Of a stretch of DNA of 19,260 nucleotides, positions 9,201 to 18,900 are shown piece after piece. Under the pieces are notes generated by a model that saw nothing but the letters and a program-made list of their open reading frames with translations, was not told the DNA's origin and made no database searches. Numbering within the stretch: position 1 is the first letter of the stretch; every line of letters starts with the position of its first letter. This DNA is from Clavulina sp. PMI_390 (taxonomy: Eukaryota > Basidiomycota > Agaricomycetes > Cantharellales > Hydnaceae), in NCBI GenBank assembly GCA_015039315.1, contig WIDE01000166.1, positions 3,974 through 23,233 of the forward strand, in the 5' to 3' direction. The position numbers were made by a program, and so were the translations under genes.

Positions 9201-10975
9201 AGAGCAGCTTGTGAGAGGAGACTTGGGGGAATGGGAGAGAATCCAAACTAACCTTCTCAACAATAGGAACATCCTGCGTGTGTGACAGATCACTCAAGGT
9301 CTCCATCAGCATCGCCACATGGTACGCGAACTAGATCGTTACAGCGAGGTTATTATAGTCAAGCAGGGAAAGCAAATCCAATTGGGTGCCACTCACCGTC
9401 ACCAACGTCCGCCATTCGATCGTGGCACCCTTGCCCAGCTTGATACGAGTGAACGCCCGAGGCGCGTTTTTGAACCCTTTCAGTTGACCATGCATAGCAT
9501 CCGTAATGGGTGTGTTCTCCCCTCGAATGAAACAAGCAACCGCGTCATGGCGGGCCTCGATCTCTGGTATCGAGAGTAACGGGCGAATGCACCATTGTCG
9601 CAGAAGGGTCCGACCGGCGTTCGTTTTGGTGAAGTCAAGAATTCCTATTGGAGGAAGCAGGGTCATACAAAGGAACGACTGAGATTATATAGCCGTCGAC
9701 GTACCAAAAAGCGAAAGACCTTCTTTCGACCTGTTGGAGTGCATGGCTGGAGGACGAGAGTGAGAGGCGAATTGGGTGAGAAAGGGAATGAAACTCACAA
9801 GCATGGCTTTCGTCGTCAAAAATCTGCAGAGAGCTGCAGGAGGATGGTCAGCGAAGTCGTTCACGAAAGCATATAAGTGATCATACGATAATGCATCTGC
9901 ATTGATTTGCATAACCTGGTCTCTATTGAGATTTGATCAGAGGTAAGAAGCCACAACAAAGGGACGATCACTAACAGTGCAAGAATCTCAATCCTCTGAA
10001 TATCGAGGCTCACGACGCCTTCGTGGCCCAGATCCCCTACGGCTTGCACACGAGCAAGGTGATCAAGAAGTGCGCCGACGGCCGACATCTGGAGCAAACA
10101 TGTCAAGATGGGTCTTCGGCGCATGCATGTCAGTACACTTACACAAAGGGGGATATCAGAGCTGCTGTAATTGGCGAGGCGAATAAGAGCATGGTGTCGC
10201 AGCAAGGTTGGGTCACCTGCCTCTGCCCGTTGGCGACGCATGAAGTTGTATGCGTTTACCGAGACAGAGTGAGAAATTGAAGCTGCGTCATCTTCGACAA
10301 ACGTGGAGTTTTCGTGGTCTTCACGAGCGAAGATTGCCAGAGACAGCATCTTGTCCCTCCCTTTGCCTGGCATAAACTCGCGATGCGGGCGAACTTGAAA
10401 CTTGCCGCCTAGTTCTTCCGCTGCGTCGAAGAATGAGACTCTGTTGTGTCAAGGTGCTTTTATACTCACTCGATTCGCGACAAAACGCCAGAAAGTCTTC
10501 GTCCGCTCGCGAGGGCGAGAATACCATGTCAGGGTTTGCTTGCTCAAGAACTGCACATATCACGGAGCGACGCCTTTCATAAGCTGTAGGATACAGCGCA
10601 CATATGTCTGTGCGATAACTCACGCATCTTGGCGAGATCGAAATGCGCGCTTTCCACAGTGTCCTCCACAAGATACAGTGTCGATGCGGATGGAGAATAG
10701 TACGCAGCTCCAAGTTTCCCGCTACGTCGCGTTTAGGAGATGTCGTAGCAAGATATATGCGAGTCATACTTTACGCATGTTACAGTCAGGCAGATCTCTT
10801 GTGCGTCTCCCTCGTCCTTGTCGGTGTCATTGGCGCCAGCGATGTGTTCCTCGATCTCAGGTTCAGAATCGTAGTCTTCTTGATTCCAACGGACTTTCTT
10901 GGACGATGTATTGCCGTTGTCAGCTTTATCACGCTTGCGTTTGTCGCGGAAGTAGATGCGTTTCGGAGGTGCCAT
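6274..10975 (-). CDS. MSH5: MSH5, meiotic MutS homologue, 29 predicted exons
   Basis: MSH5 pairs with MSH4 as a nuclear clamp that stabilises Holliday-junction intermediates and promotes meiotic crossovers. Exons read by splice logic on the minus strand: 10975-10770, 10721-10624, 10550-10470, 10420-10143, 10088-9976, 9922-9887, 9833-9799, 9746-9705, 9644-9397, 9330-9253, 9189-8940, 8877-8798, 8745-8720 (least certain), 8677-8643, 8581-8540, 8481-8478, 8422-8330, 8260-8171, 8109-7866, 7809-7792, 7731-7705, 7645-7638, 7580-7537, 7479-7442, 7374-7367, 7296-7193, 6996-6693, 6629-6534, 6466-6274. They total 2919 nt, in frame (972 residues plus TGA). MSH5-type marks: KEGLSLFGIL (about 290), GHP-like AGRHPLVERL, Walker A GPNACGKS (687-694), FMIDLNQ, Walker B LVLLDE (762-767), NSHAS near the C-terminal helix-turn-helix. 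The mismatch-recognition domain I is absent, as expected. Start chosen at 10975: AAAATGG context; an in-frame upstream ATG exists at 11074. Confidence 0.93.
7193..7866 (-). other. MSH5: MSH5 ATPase core split into micro-exons (Walker A to Walker B)
   Basis: Between the lysine of Walker A (exon ending 7866) and the exon with Walker B (7296-7193) the reading frame is carried by exons of 18, 27, 8, 44, 38 and 8 nt, separated by introns of 56-70 nt. Joined, they give the expected family series: KSVYLKQ, NALIPFMAQIG, CFVPADNATLGVVDK, IFTRLQTRESVSK, LQSSFMIDLNQ. Each junction uses GT-AG and the phases fit without a gap. The 8-nt exons are 7645-7638 (ATCGGATG) and 7374-7367 (CTTCAATC). Skipping either would shift the frame and destroy the ATPase. 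Confidence 0.85.
8478..8481 (-). other. MSH5: Predicted 4-nt micro-exon (ATCG) in MSH5
   Basis: The upstream exon ends ...LHTMIA plus one base (G, 8540); the downstream exon starts with G at 8422 and reads EIELLHQLEQEV. Joining them directly breaks the frame. Inserting ATCG, which lies between GAGTGTAG and GTTTGTGACC, gives GAT CGG and restores the contiguous family block GDLHTMIADREIELLHQ. Flanking introns would be 8539-8482 (58 nt) and 8477-8423 (55 nt), matching the other introns. An alternative use of the acceptor six bases upstream would add two residues but still needs the same 4 nt. Confidence 0.7.
8878..8939 (-). other. MSH5: GC-AG intron in MSH5
   Basis: The exon ending ...LYFPQL plus G (8940) is followed by GCGAGTAGAG, and the intron ends TTGACAG at 8878, before GC TAC CTC ATC. 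Splicing G|GC gives the family sequence YFPQLGYLICVPRP. The only nearby GT (GTAGAG) would put the next exon out of frame. A GC donor with the GCGAGT sequence therefore explains the frame best. GC-AG introns are a known minor class spliced by the major spliceosome. Confidence 0.75.
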
Positions 10976-12115
10976 TTTCGCGGAGAGCTGGTTTCGAGTT
11001 TCGTTCAGCGAGGTTTGTTGACGCGTCCACTGGTGCCAAACAACTCCAGGTAGTCGCCAGTGGAGGCTCATCACAATCCTTCATCGAACGTTTCCTCGAC
11101 TAGCACCGGTCACGGGCTCTGGTGATGCACGCTATCTTGGCTAACACTTCCTCTGTTGCGTTGGAGCGTGGGATAGGTCACCTCAGACCTCCAACCTGAA
11201 GGTGACACGAGCCATCCCTTCTCCTTCTCCTTCGCCTCCGTCACGCCGGCATCAGGGGTCTTGGCCTGTGATGCTTGCTACATCAATATCACCTCGCGCC
11301 CATGACACGTCAAGTTACTGGTACCATGGATAGTTATTGTTTGTATTCCTTATATCTTGCATTCCTCGAGGAGGTGGGAGCCTCATCACACCACCTACAA
11401 AACTTCCTTGACCACATCTCCTGATCTCAAGAATATCCCTATCAGGGACTCCTCACGCATGAATATCCTGGCGCGACCCCGTCGCCTTCGTCTGCTATCG
11501 TCATACACATCACCTCTGCTTCCCAAACTGTGCCGTACTCCCCACCACTGCCTCACGTAGATGCGTCGTAGTGGCGTCTCGTTTGAGAACGTCCTTATGT
11601 TCGCTCATACACTCAACCAAACATGGCACTGACGGCCCCACGTTCACTTCGTCCCCCCCAAGCGAGAGTGGGATAGCACCGACTTGAGCTGATCCCCTCT
11701 GGACGGTATATTTTCGTGCTCTTTTTTCCTCTTCGACGGCGGTCTGTGCTAGCAGGCTGAACTCATTTCTTCAATTTCTTCTCTCCTCTGCCGATACCCA
11801 AATCTCCACTGAAATAGGCGCTCAGTAGTACTCGATGACATTGTCGCCCTCGATCGATTCGACATTCGCCCACCTCTTCCATTCTCCTTCCCTTAGTCTC
11901 CCCGCTGTCCCGAGCGCCGACTCCGAGTATCCTCACTAGTATCAATCCACTTCGATCCAATCCTCCGCCTGCTCAAAAGAAGAGGAAGGACAAGCGCGAA
12001 TAGCCGCTCTCGGTGCAAGCAGGGCCTACCCTGTCGACCTCTACCTCTCTCTCTCCCTCACCTTACTCAACCACTACTATCGCATCAATGTGTCTGTAAC
12101 CGTGGCGGCAATATC
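10976..12115. other. Intergenic, upstream of MSH5; no gene recognised
   Basis: No open frame with a recognisable motif is seen. It holds the promoter side of MSH5. An imperfect hairpin lies at 11177-11206 (GTCACCTCAG with CTGAAGGTGAC). Around 11623 an ATG in fair context begins MALTAPRSLRPP, but the frame is lost at a run of seven C about 30 bases later. A Ser/Pro-rich open stretch ending PPPAQKKRKDKRE is seen before a TAG near 11999-12001. These could be exons or relics of an unidentified plus-strand gene. Confidence 0.4.
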
Positions 12116-12319
12116 CGCAACGACAGTGATTATGAATTTGTATGGATCACGTCGCCCGAGTCTGTCGATCACTATCTCCACGAGCGCGGCACCGACGTTT
12201 GCCTCATTTCGCGCTGCAGCGGCCGCGGCACGCTTCCACCACAATACCCAGTCACCCTCATCATCATTGAGATTGAAGCATTCTTGACCGCCCATCCGAG
12301 AGTTGTCCAAGAAGATTAA
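12116..12319 (+). other. Open coding-like stretch, possible gene relic, family unknown
   Basis: This frame reads NDSDYEFVWITSPESVDHYL and, further on, YPVTLIIIEIEAFLTAHPRVV before a TAA. Its codon use and hydrophobic pattern look protein-like, more so than the overlapping minus-strand frame. Shifting by one base near 12306 lets the frame continue as KKIKKKSSFDKIQKLASS, which suggests a frameshifted remnant. No family was recognised, and no start or splice structure could be fixed. It may belong with the coding-like bits upstream (11623-12001). Confidence 0.25.
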
Positions 12320-12449
12320 GAAGAAGAGTAGCTTTGACAAGATCCAAAAGCTCGCGAGCTCGGCTCGTTGCGCGCAAGCTCTCCCTCGCTCTCGTCGGAT
12401 TCGGATGATGCTGGTATGACGAGCGCGGGTGCGACAAGGGGGCTTGCTG

Positions 12450-13044
12450 TTGGTGTGCTTGTACCGTCGTCCGACCTTGGCCTGCCGACGACGAGTGCAT
12501 CCGATTTGGAGTGTATGTTCGGGGACTTGATTCATTGACAGTAGCGCACGATCACTACTCAGTAGACCATCTTCCCTTGGCGGTCGTGTCACGAGTGGGT
12601 ACGCATGGATTGGATCAAGCTAGGGGGATGAGCATCTTGCTTGATGCAGGGAGGTGAGCGCAGCATGCGCCTATAAGCGTCAGCGTCGGCGGCGTCCTGC
12701 TTCCCCGCGTTCGGTGTAGGCGAACACACATAATCATCGCTTGGACAGTCGACAGACGAGCTCAAAAGCGAGGATTCGCGCGTTGGGATTGGCGGCTCCG
12801 TTGGCGGTGCAAGGCATGCTGAGCGCCTCTCGTCTCTTCTCCTACCACAGCGGGATGCACGCGAGCGGAGACTAGGAGGACGATGAGCCTGTGCGGTGCC
12901 GTGCACAACGGAGTTCTGTCCATGTACCGGATTGGCGGGAGCCCAACATGGTACATAAGGATGTTTCTTTTACTAGTCCGAGGCAGTCGATATCAATGTC
13001 GTCAGCTTTGGACACTCCATATCTGGCGTTACCTGCTATGCCCC
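12450..13044. other. No gene recognised
   Basis: Only overlapping Arg/Ser/Pro-rich open frames on both strands, without motifs or consistent splice sites. No repeats or RNA genes were seen. Confidence 0.4.
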
Positions 13045-14179
13045 CACCTCTTTCGCTCCGGGCTCATCCACCCCGCCGCCCCCGACGCATCCCTTTCGAC
13101 TTCCCGCCCTTTTCCCCATCAGATACACATCCTCGTATCCCTACTCTTGATCTCTCTCTTCACAAGCTCTATCCCAGTACGGATATCCACAACGTTTGCG
13201 CCTCCCTCCTCCCCCCAGCTCAAATGCCACGAAGCTCACTATTACGAAGAACGCGAGGCCTGATGTCCACGAGGAAGATCCAATCGTCATCTCTACTGAC
13301 ACATTCTTTGGCATCCACTCTCTCCCACGTTCTCTCTCCCTGAGTCTCTTGCTATCGCAATTTCCCCAAACGCACGAAGGAGGGATGGAATATCAGAGCC
13401 TCTAGCGTGGCGAACTCCGCTATGCTTCCGCCACCTGTGGTGAGATGTTCCGGGCGCCAGCTATTTTCTTTGCTACACTGTCGTCGAACTTGGGAGAGGG
13501 GATGCTCAGACTGTAAGCCCCTGTTTCTACCGCTGTTGTATTGGCGAGAGGTGGCTAAACCTTGATGTTTGGGTGATACGATTTTAGGTGGCTCATGAAT
13601 TTTCCACATTGTGCATCTTCCCACTCTCCTTCTGACCCTTTGTGCTGCACTTGGTGCCCGTCCTACTGGCGCGCGCGCTCGCAACTCCTTTCACGAACAT
13701 CCATTGGTAGGCAAATCATATTATTGAGGCAACGGCGGGTTCATTCATGTCGTGGAAATGGTCCAGGTTCCTTGATAAAACCAGCCGCACCGGCTCGACA
13801 CTCCAACTTATCAACAGGTCGAGGCTAATTTCGACTCTCTTCGGTGCTTGCTTGGTGTATAGCTCGTATGCTGTGATTTTCTCAAATAGTTACTCAGGCA
13901 TTCACAAACCGACCAAAATGATGATTTCCCCCTTGCAGTCATACCAGTTTCTTACCATTGTGTGGAATGTACAACGACAGATCCCCTCGTGGCTAGCTGC
14001 CATCTACCTCATCGGTAACCCGCTCCTCAACGTACTCAATGTATTTTGGTCAGACCTCATCGTGTTCATTCTTTCAACGAGACTACGGGCTAACATACGA
14101 TTCTGTCTTTAGATTTACTATAATGATCCGTGCCATCCAGAAGCGTTTTGTCAAGAAGTCGCCTCCTAAGGCAGACTGA
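13045..14179 (+). pseudogene. TLC-domain (TRAM/LAG1/CLN8) membrane protein gene, decayed
   Basis: The 3' half keeps a clear exon-intron frame: exons 13588-13706, 13767-13872, 13939-14048 and 14113-14179 with introns of 60-66 nt. Spliced, they read ATPFTNIHWFLDKTSRTGST, then LYG-like LVYSSYASYQFL, NVQRQIPSW, and the basic tail IRAIQKRFVKKSPPKAD. This matches fungal TLC-domain proteins (typically STPFLNIHWFLDKTxRTGS ... QIPT ... WFWFxKMIxAxxKRF). Two defects are visible: an in-frame TGA at 13633-13635, where the family usually has Arg after SF, and a TGA formed across the last splice (TG at 14048 plus A at 14113), where Trp is expected. The 5' part (about 13045-13512) contains family-like scraps in shifting frames, such as PHQIHILVSLLLISLF and SYFLCYTVVE. 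It is probably a pseudogene; sequence error would have to strike twice. Confidence 0.6.
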
Positions 14180-14600
14180 TCCATCCATGGGATCTTCGCT
14201 CATTCCACCGTTAAACAATATTGTAGCTTCCAGATTATGTTAGCCTACCACAGTGTCAAAAACGAATGGTTGCTTGCGAGGCGTCGATACTGTTCGTAGC
14301 ATTTGTCAGGATGTATGGATTAGGCCGCGCTGCGATCAACAGTGACAGCCCGATTACCATCGATAGGCGCCCATTAGACTGTTACCCAACATTCTCTTGC
14401 GAGGGCGCAGTACGCTGTTCTTCACATGCTTAGTATGGTCAGTGGTGAGGTCGATTTCGGACAGGTGAATGCCTAGTGACTGGCTCTCGGTCGGTATGCA
14501 GATGTCTTGCAGTGAGCAGCGATGTAGGATGAGTAATAGTGCTGACGGATCGATATGTTAAGTTTCTCAGAAGACTCGCTCAGCATGGCGAGCAAGGACC
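14180..14600. other. No gene recognised
   Basis: The space between the TLC relic and the next predicted gene. Only short open frames are seen and no repeats or RNA genes. It may hold the promoter of the 14601 gene; an ATG in another frame at 14585 (MASKDHGETTNGV) offers an alternative first exon. Confidence 0.4.
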
Positions 14601-15330
14601 ATGGTGAGACCACCAATGGTGTCATCGATGCCGCAGCTAAGTGAACATTTCCCTCGAATCGACGAAGGAACAATAAGGCTGATTGGTGTACGAGAGCTGA
14701 TCTTGGGGTTAGAGGATAACGAGGGATGGATAAACTTGGCGCAGACGGTGGTGCTTGTGGATGGGGTCGAGTACGAGTCAAATGAGGGGCAGAGGCGGAG
14801 GTCGAACAATAACATGGCTCAGAGAAGGAGCGAGATCGAGCAGGAGTACGGAACGAAGGATTTTATTGCCTTACAGGATGCCACAGACCGACAAAGTGCA
14901 GGCGAATACGCTGACGGTAAGTTTGGCGACGAAGTTTCGCATTGAGTCTCGTGAGAGAGGGCTTCAAGCGCCGAACACCACGGCTCGACCTCAAGAACAA
15001 TAACCATCACGACCCGTGGGCAACAAATGCAGAAAACCTGGAGTACGATATGGTTTCCATGCGCCATTTCGAACAGCGGCAGAGACACCCTAGATTCCTC
15101 GTCCCTCTTTTGCGTCATGTTCATTTTGTGGATTCGCGGCTGCCACGGTATCCTTATGCTCGTCGGCCCACCGGTTCGCCACAGCGACCCTAGCAAGACC
15201 CCCATAATCTACAAGTTTTTCTGTAGATACTATCCGCCTCCTGGCTGTGAAATCGATACCCTTTCCACCGCAATTGGCTTGCGCCTTTCTTATTCTGACG
15301 GTGGCTGTGATTACAATGAAGGAGAAATGA
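14601..15330 (+). CDS. Uncharacterised protein with C-terminal membrane helix
   Basis: Predicted from frame and splice logic: exons 14601-14916, 14958-15173 and 15227-15330 (636 nt, 211 residues plus TGA). The last intron (15174-15226, GTTCGC...TGTAG, 53 nt) is well supported because it removes a TAG and joins PYARRPT to DTIRLLAVKSIPFPPQ. The first intron (15-nt-poor pyrimidine tract, 41 nt) is weak; an alternative from 14932 to 14995 is also in frame. The protein starts MVRPPMVSSMPQLSEHF, has an acidic/polar middle with DPWATNAENLEYDMVSM and RHFEQRQRHPRFLVPL, and ends with a hydrophobic helix LACAFLILTVAVITM followed by KEK, the shape of a tail-anchored membrane protein. No family was recognised. 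The gene could begin upstream. Confidence 0.4.
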
Positions 15331-15435
15331 TCGGCTGTGAGCCTCGTCCTTGCTCCCAACACACAACACAGACCAAGCAGCACGCTAAGAACTTGCGCTC
15401 ATCGCTCGAGAGAGAACAACCACCACACAGCTCAC

Positions 15436-15908
15436 ATGTCGACGTCCTCATTCGAAATCGGAGGTACAATGCGCTCGCCTCAATCAGCCTACTTCATCTC
15501 CTGACCACCTGTGTTCCTAGGCGCCTCATACACCAGCAACAAGATCAAGAAGGGGCGCGCTTACCGCCTCTGTATTGAGTGGAACCCTCCTGACATCAAT
15601 GGAGAATCCGATTTTACGACCTGGATAGTGCGTGCCTCCGCTGATGGAACGATAGTTTGGCCCCCTTTCTCCGTAAAGAGGTTCGTCCGCCTCGCTTTTA
15701 GCCCCGATCCCGTACGCTGAGATTCTGAGGGCTACTTATCTCGGCCTGTTTGTGTCTCAGATTCTTCGATTCTCTTCCGCCTCGTATTACTGTCGATCTC
15801 CAGCAACGTCAGGTTAAGGTGGTATGGAAAACACTTGCGAGCCACCATGTCAGTTTGGCAGCTGATCGGAAGATCTCCGGTTCGTCGGGATTTGCATACA
15901 CGCCATAG
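15436..15908 (+). CDS. Small three-exon gene, 111 residues, unknown function
   Basis: Exons 15436-15463, 15521-15680 and 15761-15908 (336 nt including TAG) with GT-AG introns of 57 and 80 nt. The joined frame is uninterrupted: it starts MSTSSFEIGGASYTSNK, continues KKGRAYRLCIEWNPPDINGE, TTWIVRASADGTIVWPP and FFDSLPPRITVDLQQRQVK, and ends SSGFAYTP. Alternating hydrophobic strands suggest a small beta-rich soluble protein; no signal peptide or membrane segment is seen. No family was recognised. The last exon overlaps, in another frame, the first ATG (15847) of the following NLR reading frame, so the two 5'/3' ends compete for the same DNA. It lies 106 nt after the preceding predicted stop, on the same strand. 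Confidence 0.5.
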
Positions 15909-18900
15909 GGCCAAACCCCGTTCTCATTCGTTTCTTCCACAACCCACAGAGCACATTGACAGCGCTCTTGGGCTCCACCTCATTATTTCTCCCCCCACAC
16001 CAGGTGCAGAGCACGTTGAGGGCGCTGGTGGCACAACTGCTTCCACCAACAATCAGCTCAACCTCAATAGACATGATTCCCCGGATCTGAGCACCATTGA
16101 CGGCGGTGCAAACACCATCTCCCAGTCTACTGTACCCTCTACAATCTCATCTCCCGTCCCGCCCATTGGGTCAATGACTAATGCAGTGCAGCAAGCCACC
16201 AATAGCGGAATGCCTGCCCAATCGCATGTCAATACATGTGGTGGATCTGCGGCGATAAATGCTGATAATTCTAAGGAAGCTGCTGCTGAAACTGCCAAGG
16301 CAGAAGAGGCACTTGGCGCGCCTAAAAGTAATAAGCTTCTAGATGCAGGAAGCAGTGTCACAAATCAATACAACCGTGTTCAGCCATTGAAGGATGACTT
16401 GCTTGCTGCATTTCCCGGTGCTATTACAGCAGCAGAGGGTCTACTCAAGCTTGGTGGTCTCATTGCAGAGGTAACCTTCTATGTATTGTGAATGGTGCTT
16501 TTAGAATGAGTGAATGACAATGCTTTTAGGTTCACCCTGTTGCAAAGGTCATTGTTGGTGTCCTCAAGGGTGCCTATACCATCATGCAAGCAAATGCTCA
16601 GGCTAATGCCCACATGCACACCCTGCTCAGCTGCATGAAAGACTTGTGTGTTCTCACAGAGCAGTATGCTGTTTCCAAAGAGCAAGACCCTGCAGTCCGG
16701 GACATAGTCCAAGACATCTCATACACAGTGATGAGTGGGGCTGTTTTGATCAATGGGTATGCTGAACATCAAAAACACAATTGTGTGTATCCTTTGGCTT
16801 TTATGTTTCTCACCCAAGCTCTGATCTTGAGATGATCTGCATGTTTAGCTATGCTCCAGCTCCCCATATTTTTTAAATCCTTTGAACAGGATACTGACAA
16901 GATCATAGAGACTCTGACTTCTCTTGCCACCAAGCTTGAAGGCTCATCAGTGGCTTCTGTGTTCAGTCAAGTTCATCAAATTAGTGCTGGATTGCATGTT
17001 ATAGGAGCTGGTGTGGACAAACTTGGTGTGTCTCCATCCCAACCATGATATTGGTTCACCTCCTAACTCATCAAAATGTCCTAGTGAAAAATGAGATCCT
17101 GTCTGTCCTCCCATGTGCTGTTGATGCTGCTGTCACACTCCATGATGGTAATGGCCATGGATGCCTCCCAGGCACACGCACTGCTGTCCTGGGGTCACTC
17201 CAGACCTGGGCTGCTGGTGCTCCAGCTTCTATAACTCTCAATCCTCTCCCTAATACACCCACTGAGGAACACAAGCTGGATCTGGCTGGAACCAAGGTCC
17301 TATGGTTGCAAGGAGTGGCTGGCTCTGGAAAATCATCCATTGCTGTCAATGTAGCTAAGTTCTTTGAGCACACCAATGTGCTTATGGCATACTACAGGTT
17401 TGAGACTGCCAAACAACACCAGCTCAACCCTTCCAATCTGTTCACCACAATTGCACTTCAGCTTGCTGCCCAGGATGCTGCTCTTGAGGCCAAGCTTGTG
17501 GAACTAGTGACCTCAGCCATGCCTCTGGAGCGCAAGAGTCAAAACCCAGCAGAACAGCTCCAGCTATTTCTCCTCCCTCTGCTACAGCACAACCTGATGG
17601 CCTATCATCAAGTGACTATCATTATTGATGCACTTGATGAGTCAGGTGGAGTGGCTGAGCGCTTCAAGATTCTCAAGCCACTTGCCAGCCTTTCTGTATT
17701 GCTGCCTCCTGCTGTGCACATACTGCTCACCACTAGGCCAGAGTCAGATGTCCAGGGTGTTTTAGAAGCATCCTCTCCATTACTGGAATTTATGTCTCAA
17801 CTCTTCATGAATGAGCTTCCTGAGCACTCTACCAATCAGGACATCCATCAGTATGTCAAGCACATGCTGCAGCACCCCAATCTTAACCTCAAACAGGAGC
17901 ACATTGTACTTCTATCTGAGAAGGCTCAACTATCCTTCCAGTGGGCTTCCACTGCCTGCCGCTATATTGTGGACCAAAGTGATGGAAATCAAGCAGTCCG
18001 TCCTGCAAAGCGACTGAGGAACATCCTTTCCAACTCTGCCACTGCTGATAGCCAGACCAGTCTATTTGGGCTATATAAAGATGTACTCAATGCACAATTT
18101 GGGCACTCTACAGCAGAGGACCTCAAGCTTCTCAGGTTACTTCTGGGTGCTCTTGTAGCAGCAAAGAAGCCACTTTCACTGCCTGCACTACTTCAACTCT
18201 TGCATGTTAACTTCTCAGACTATGGAGAAGCTGAGGATGTAAAAGAAGATGCAGTTGTGTATTTTGGGCTCTTATCCTCTCTTTTGACAGGGACAACAGC
18301 AAACAGTGTTGGCAAACCACTACTCCCCCTTCATGCTTCATTTTTTGACTTCATCCAAGACCCTAACAGCTTCTACTATGTGGATGTGGAACAGGTTCAC
18401 AGTGTTCTAATAGAGAGCTGTTTGGCTGTGATGTTGCATGGAGAGAAGAGGCTGCAGTTCAACATATGTGACTTGTCTACATCATTCTTGCCCAACTCAT
18501 CTATTCCAGAACTCACTTCCCTTATTCAAGACAAGATTGGGGAAGCACTGACATATGCATCTCAGTTCTGGACTTCCCACCTTGCAGTAGTACAAGATGT
18601 TCCAACCAGCACTTTGGAGACAATCAGAACTCTGCTCTCTACCATCCAGTTTTTTCATTGGCTTGAAGTGATGAGCATCACTGGTGCATCTCCACTACAA
18701 AGTTTGTCATTTATTCCAAGACAGGTGAGTTCTTTGGGATTGAGTAGCAAGACATGACTAGTACTAAGATATAACCCAGGTCACTTCCAAAATTGGTGCA
18801 GAGGTGGTGGAGGCACTGCACTTTACATCTTATTATGCTGTCCCAATTGCTCAGAGTGCACCTCACATCTACCTCAGTGCCCTCCCATTTGTTCCCACCT

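Noticed and set aside
10421..10469. Shorter intron alternatives of 25-31 nt in MSH5
   Set aside because: Below the size range of all other introns here; the 49-nt version ending at GACGCAG keeps frame.
11177..11206. Hairpin GTCACCTCAG / CTGAAGGTGAC
   Set aside because: Has a bulge, is short and isolated; could arise by chance in non-coding DNA.
12077..12592. 171-codon minus-strand open frame
   Set aside because: Overlaps the plus-strand coding-like stretch, is rich in Arg/Ala and has no motif; it reads as a shadow frame of GC-rich DNA.
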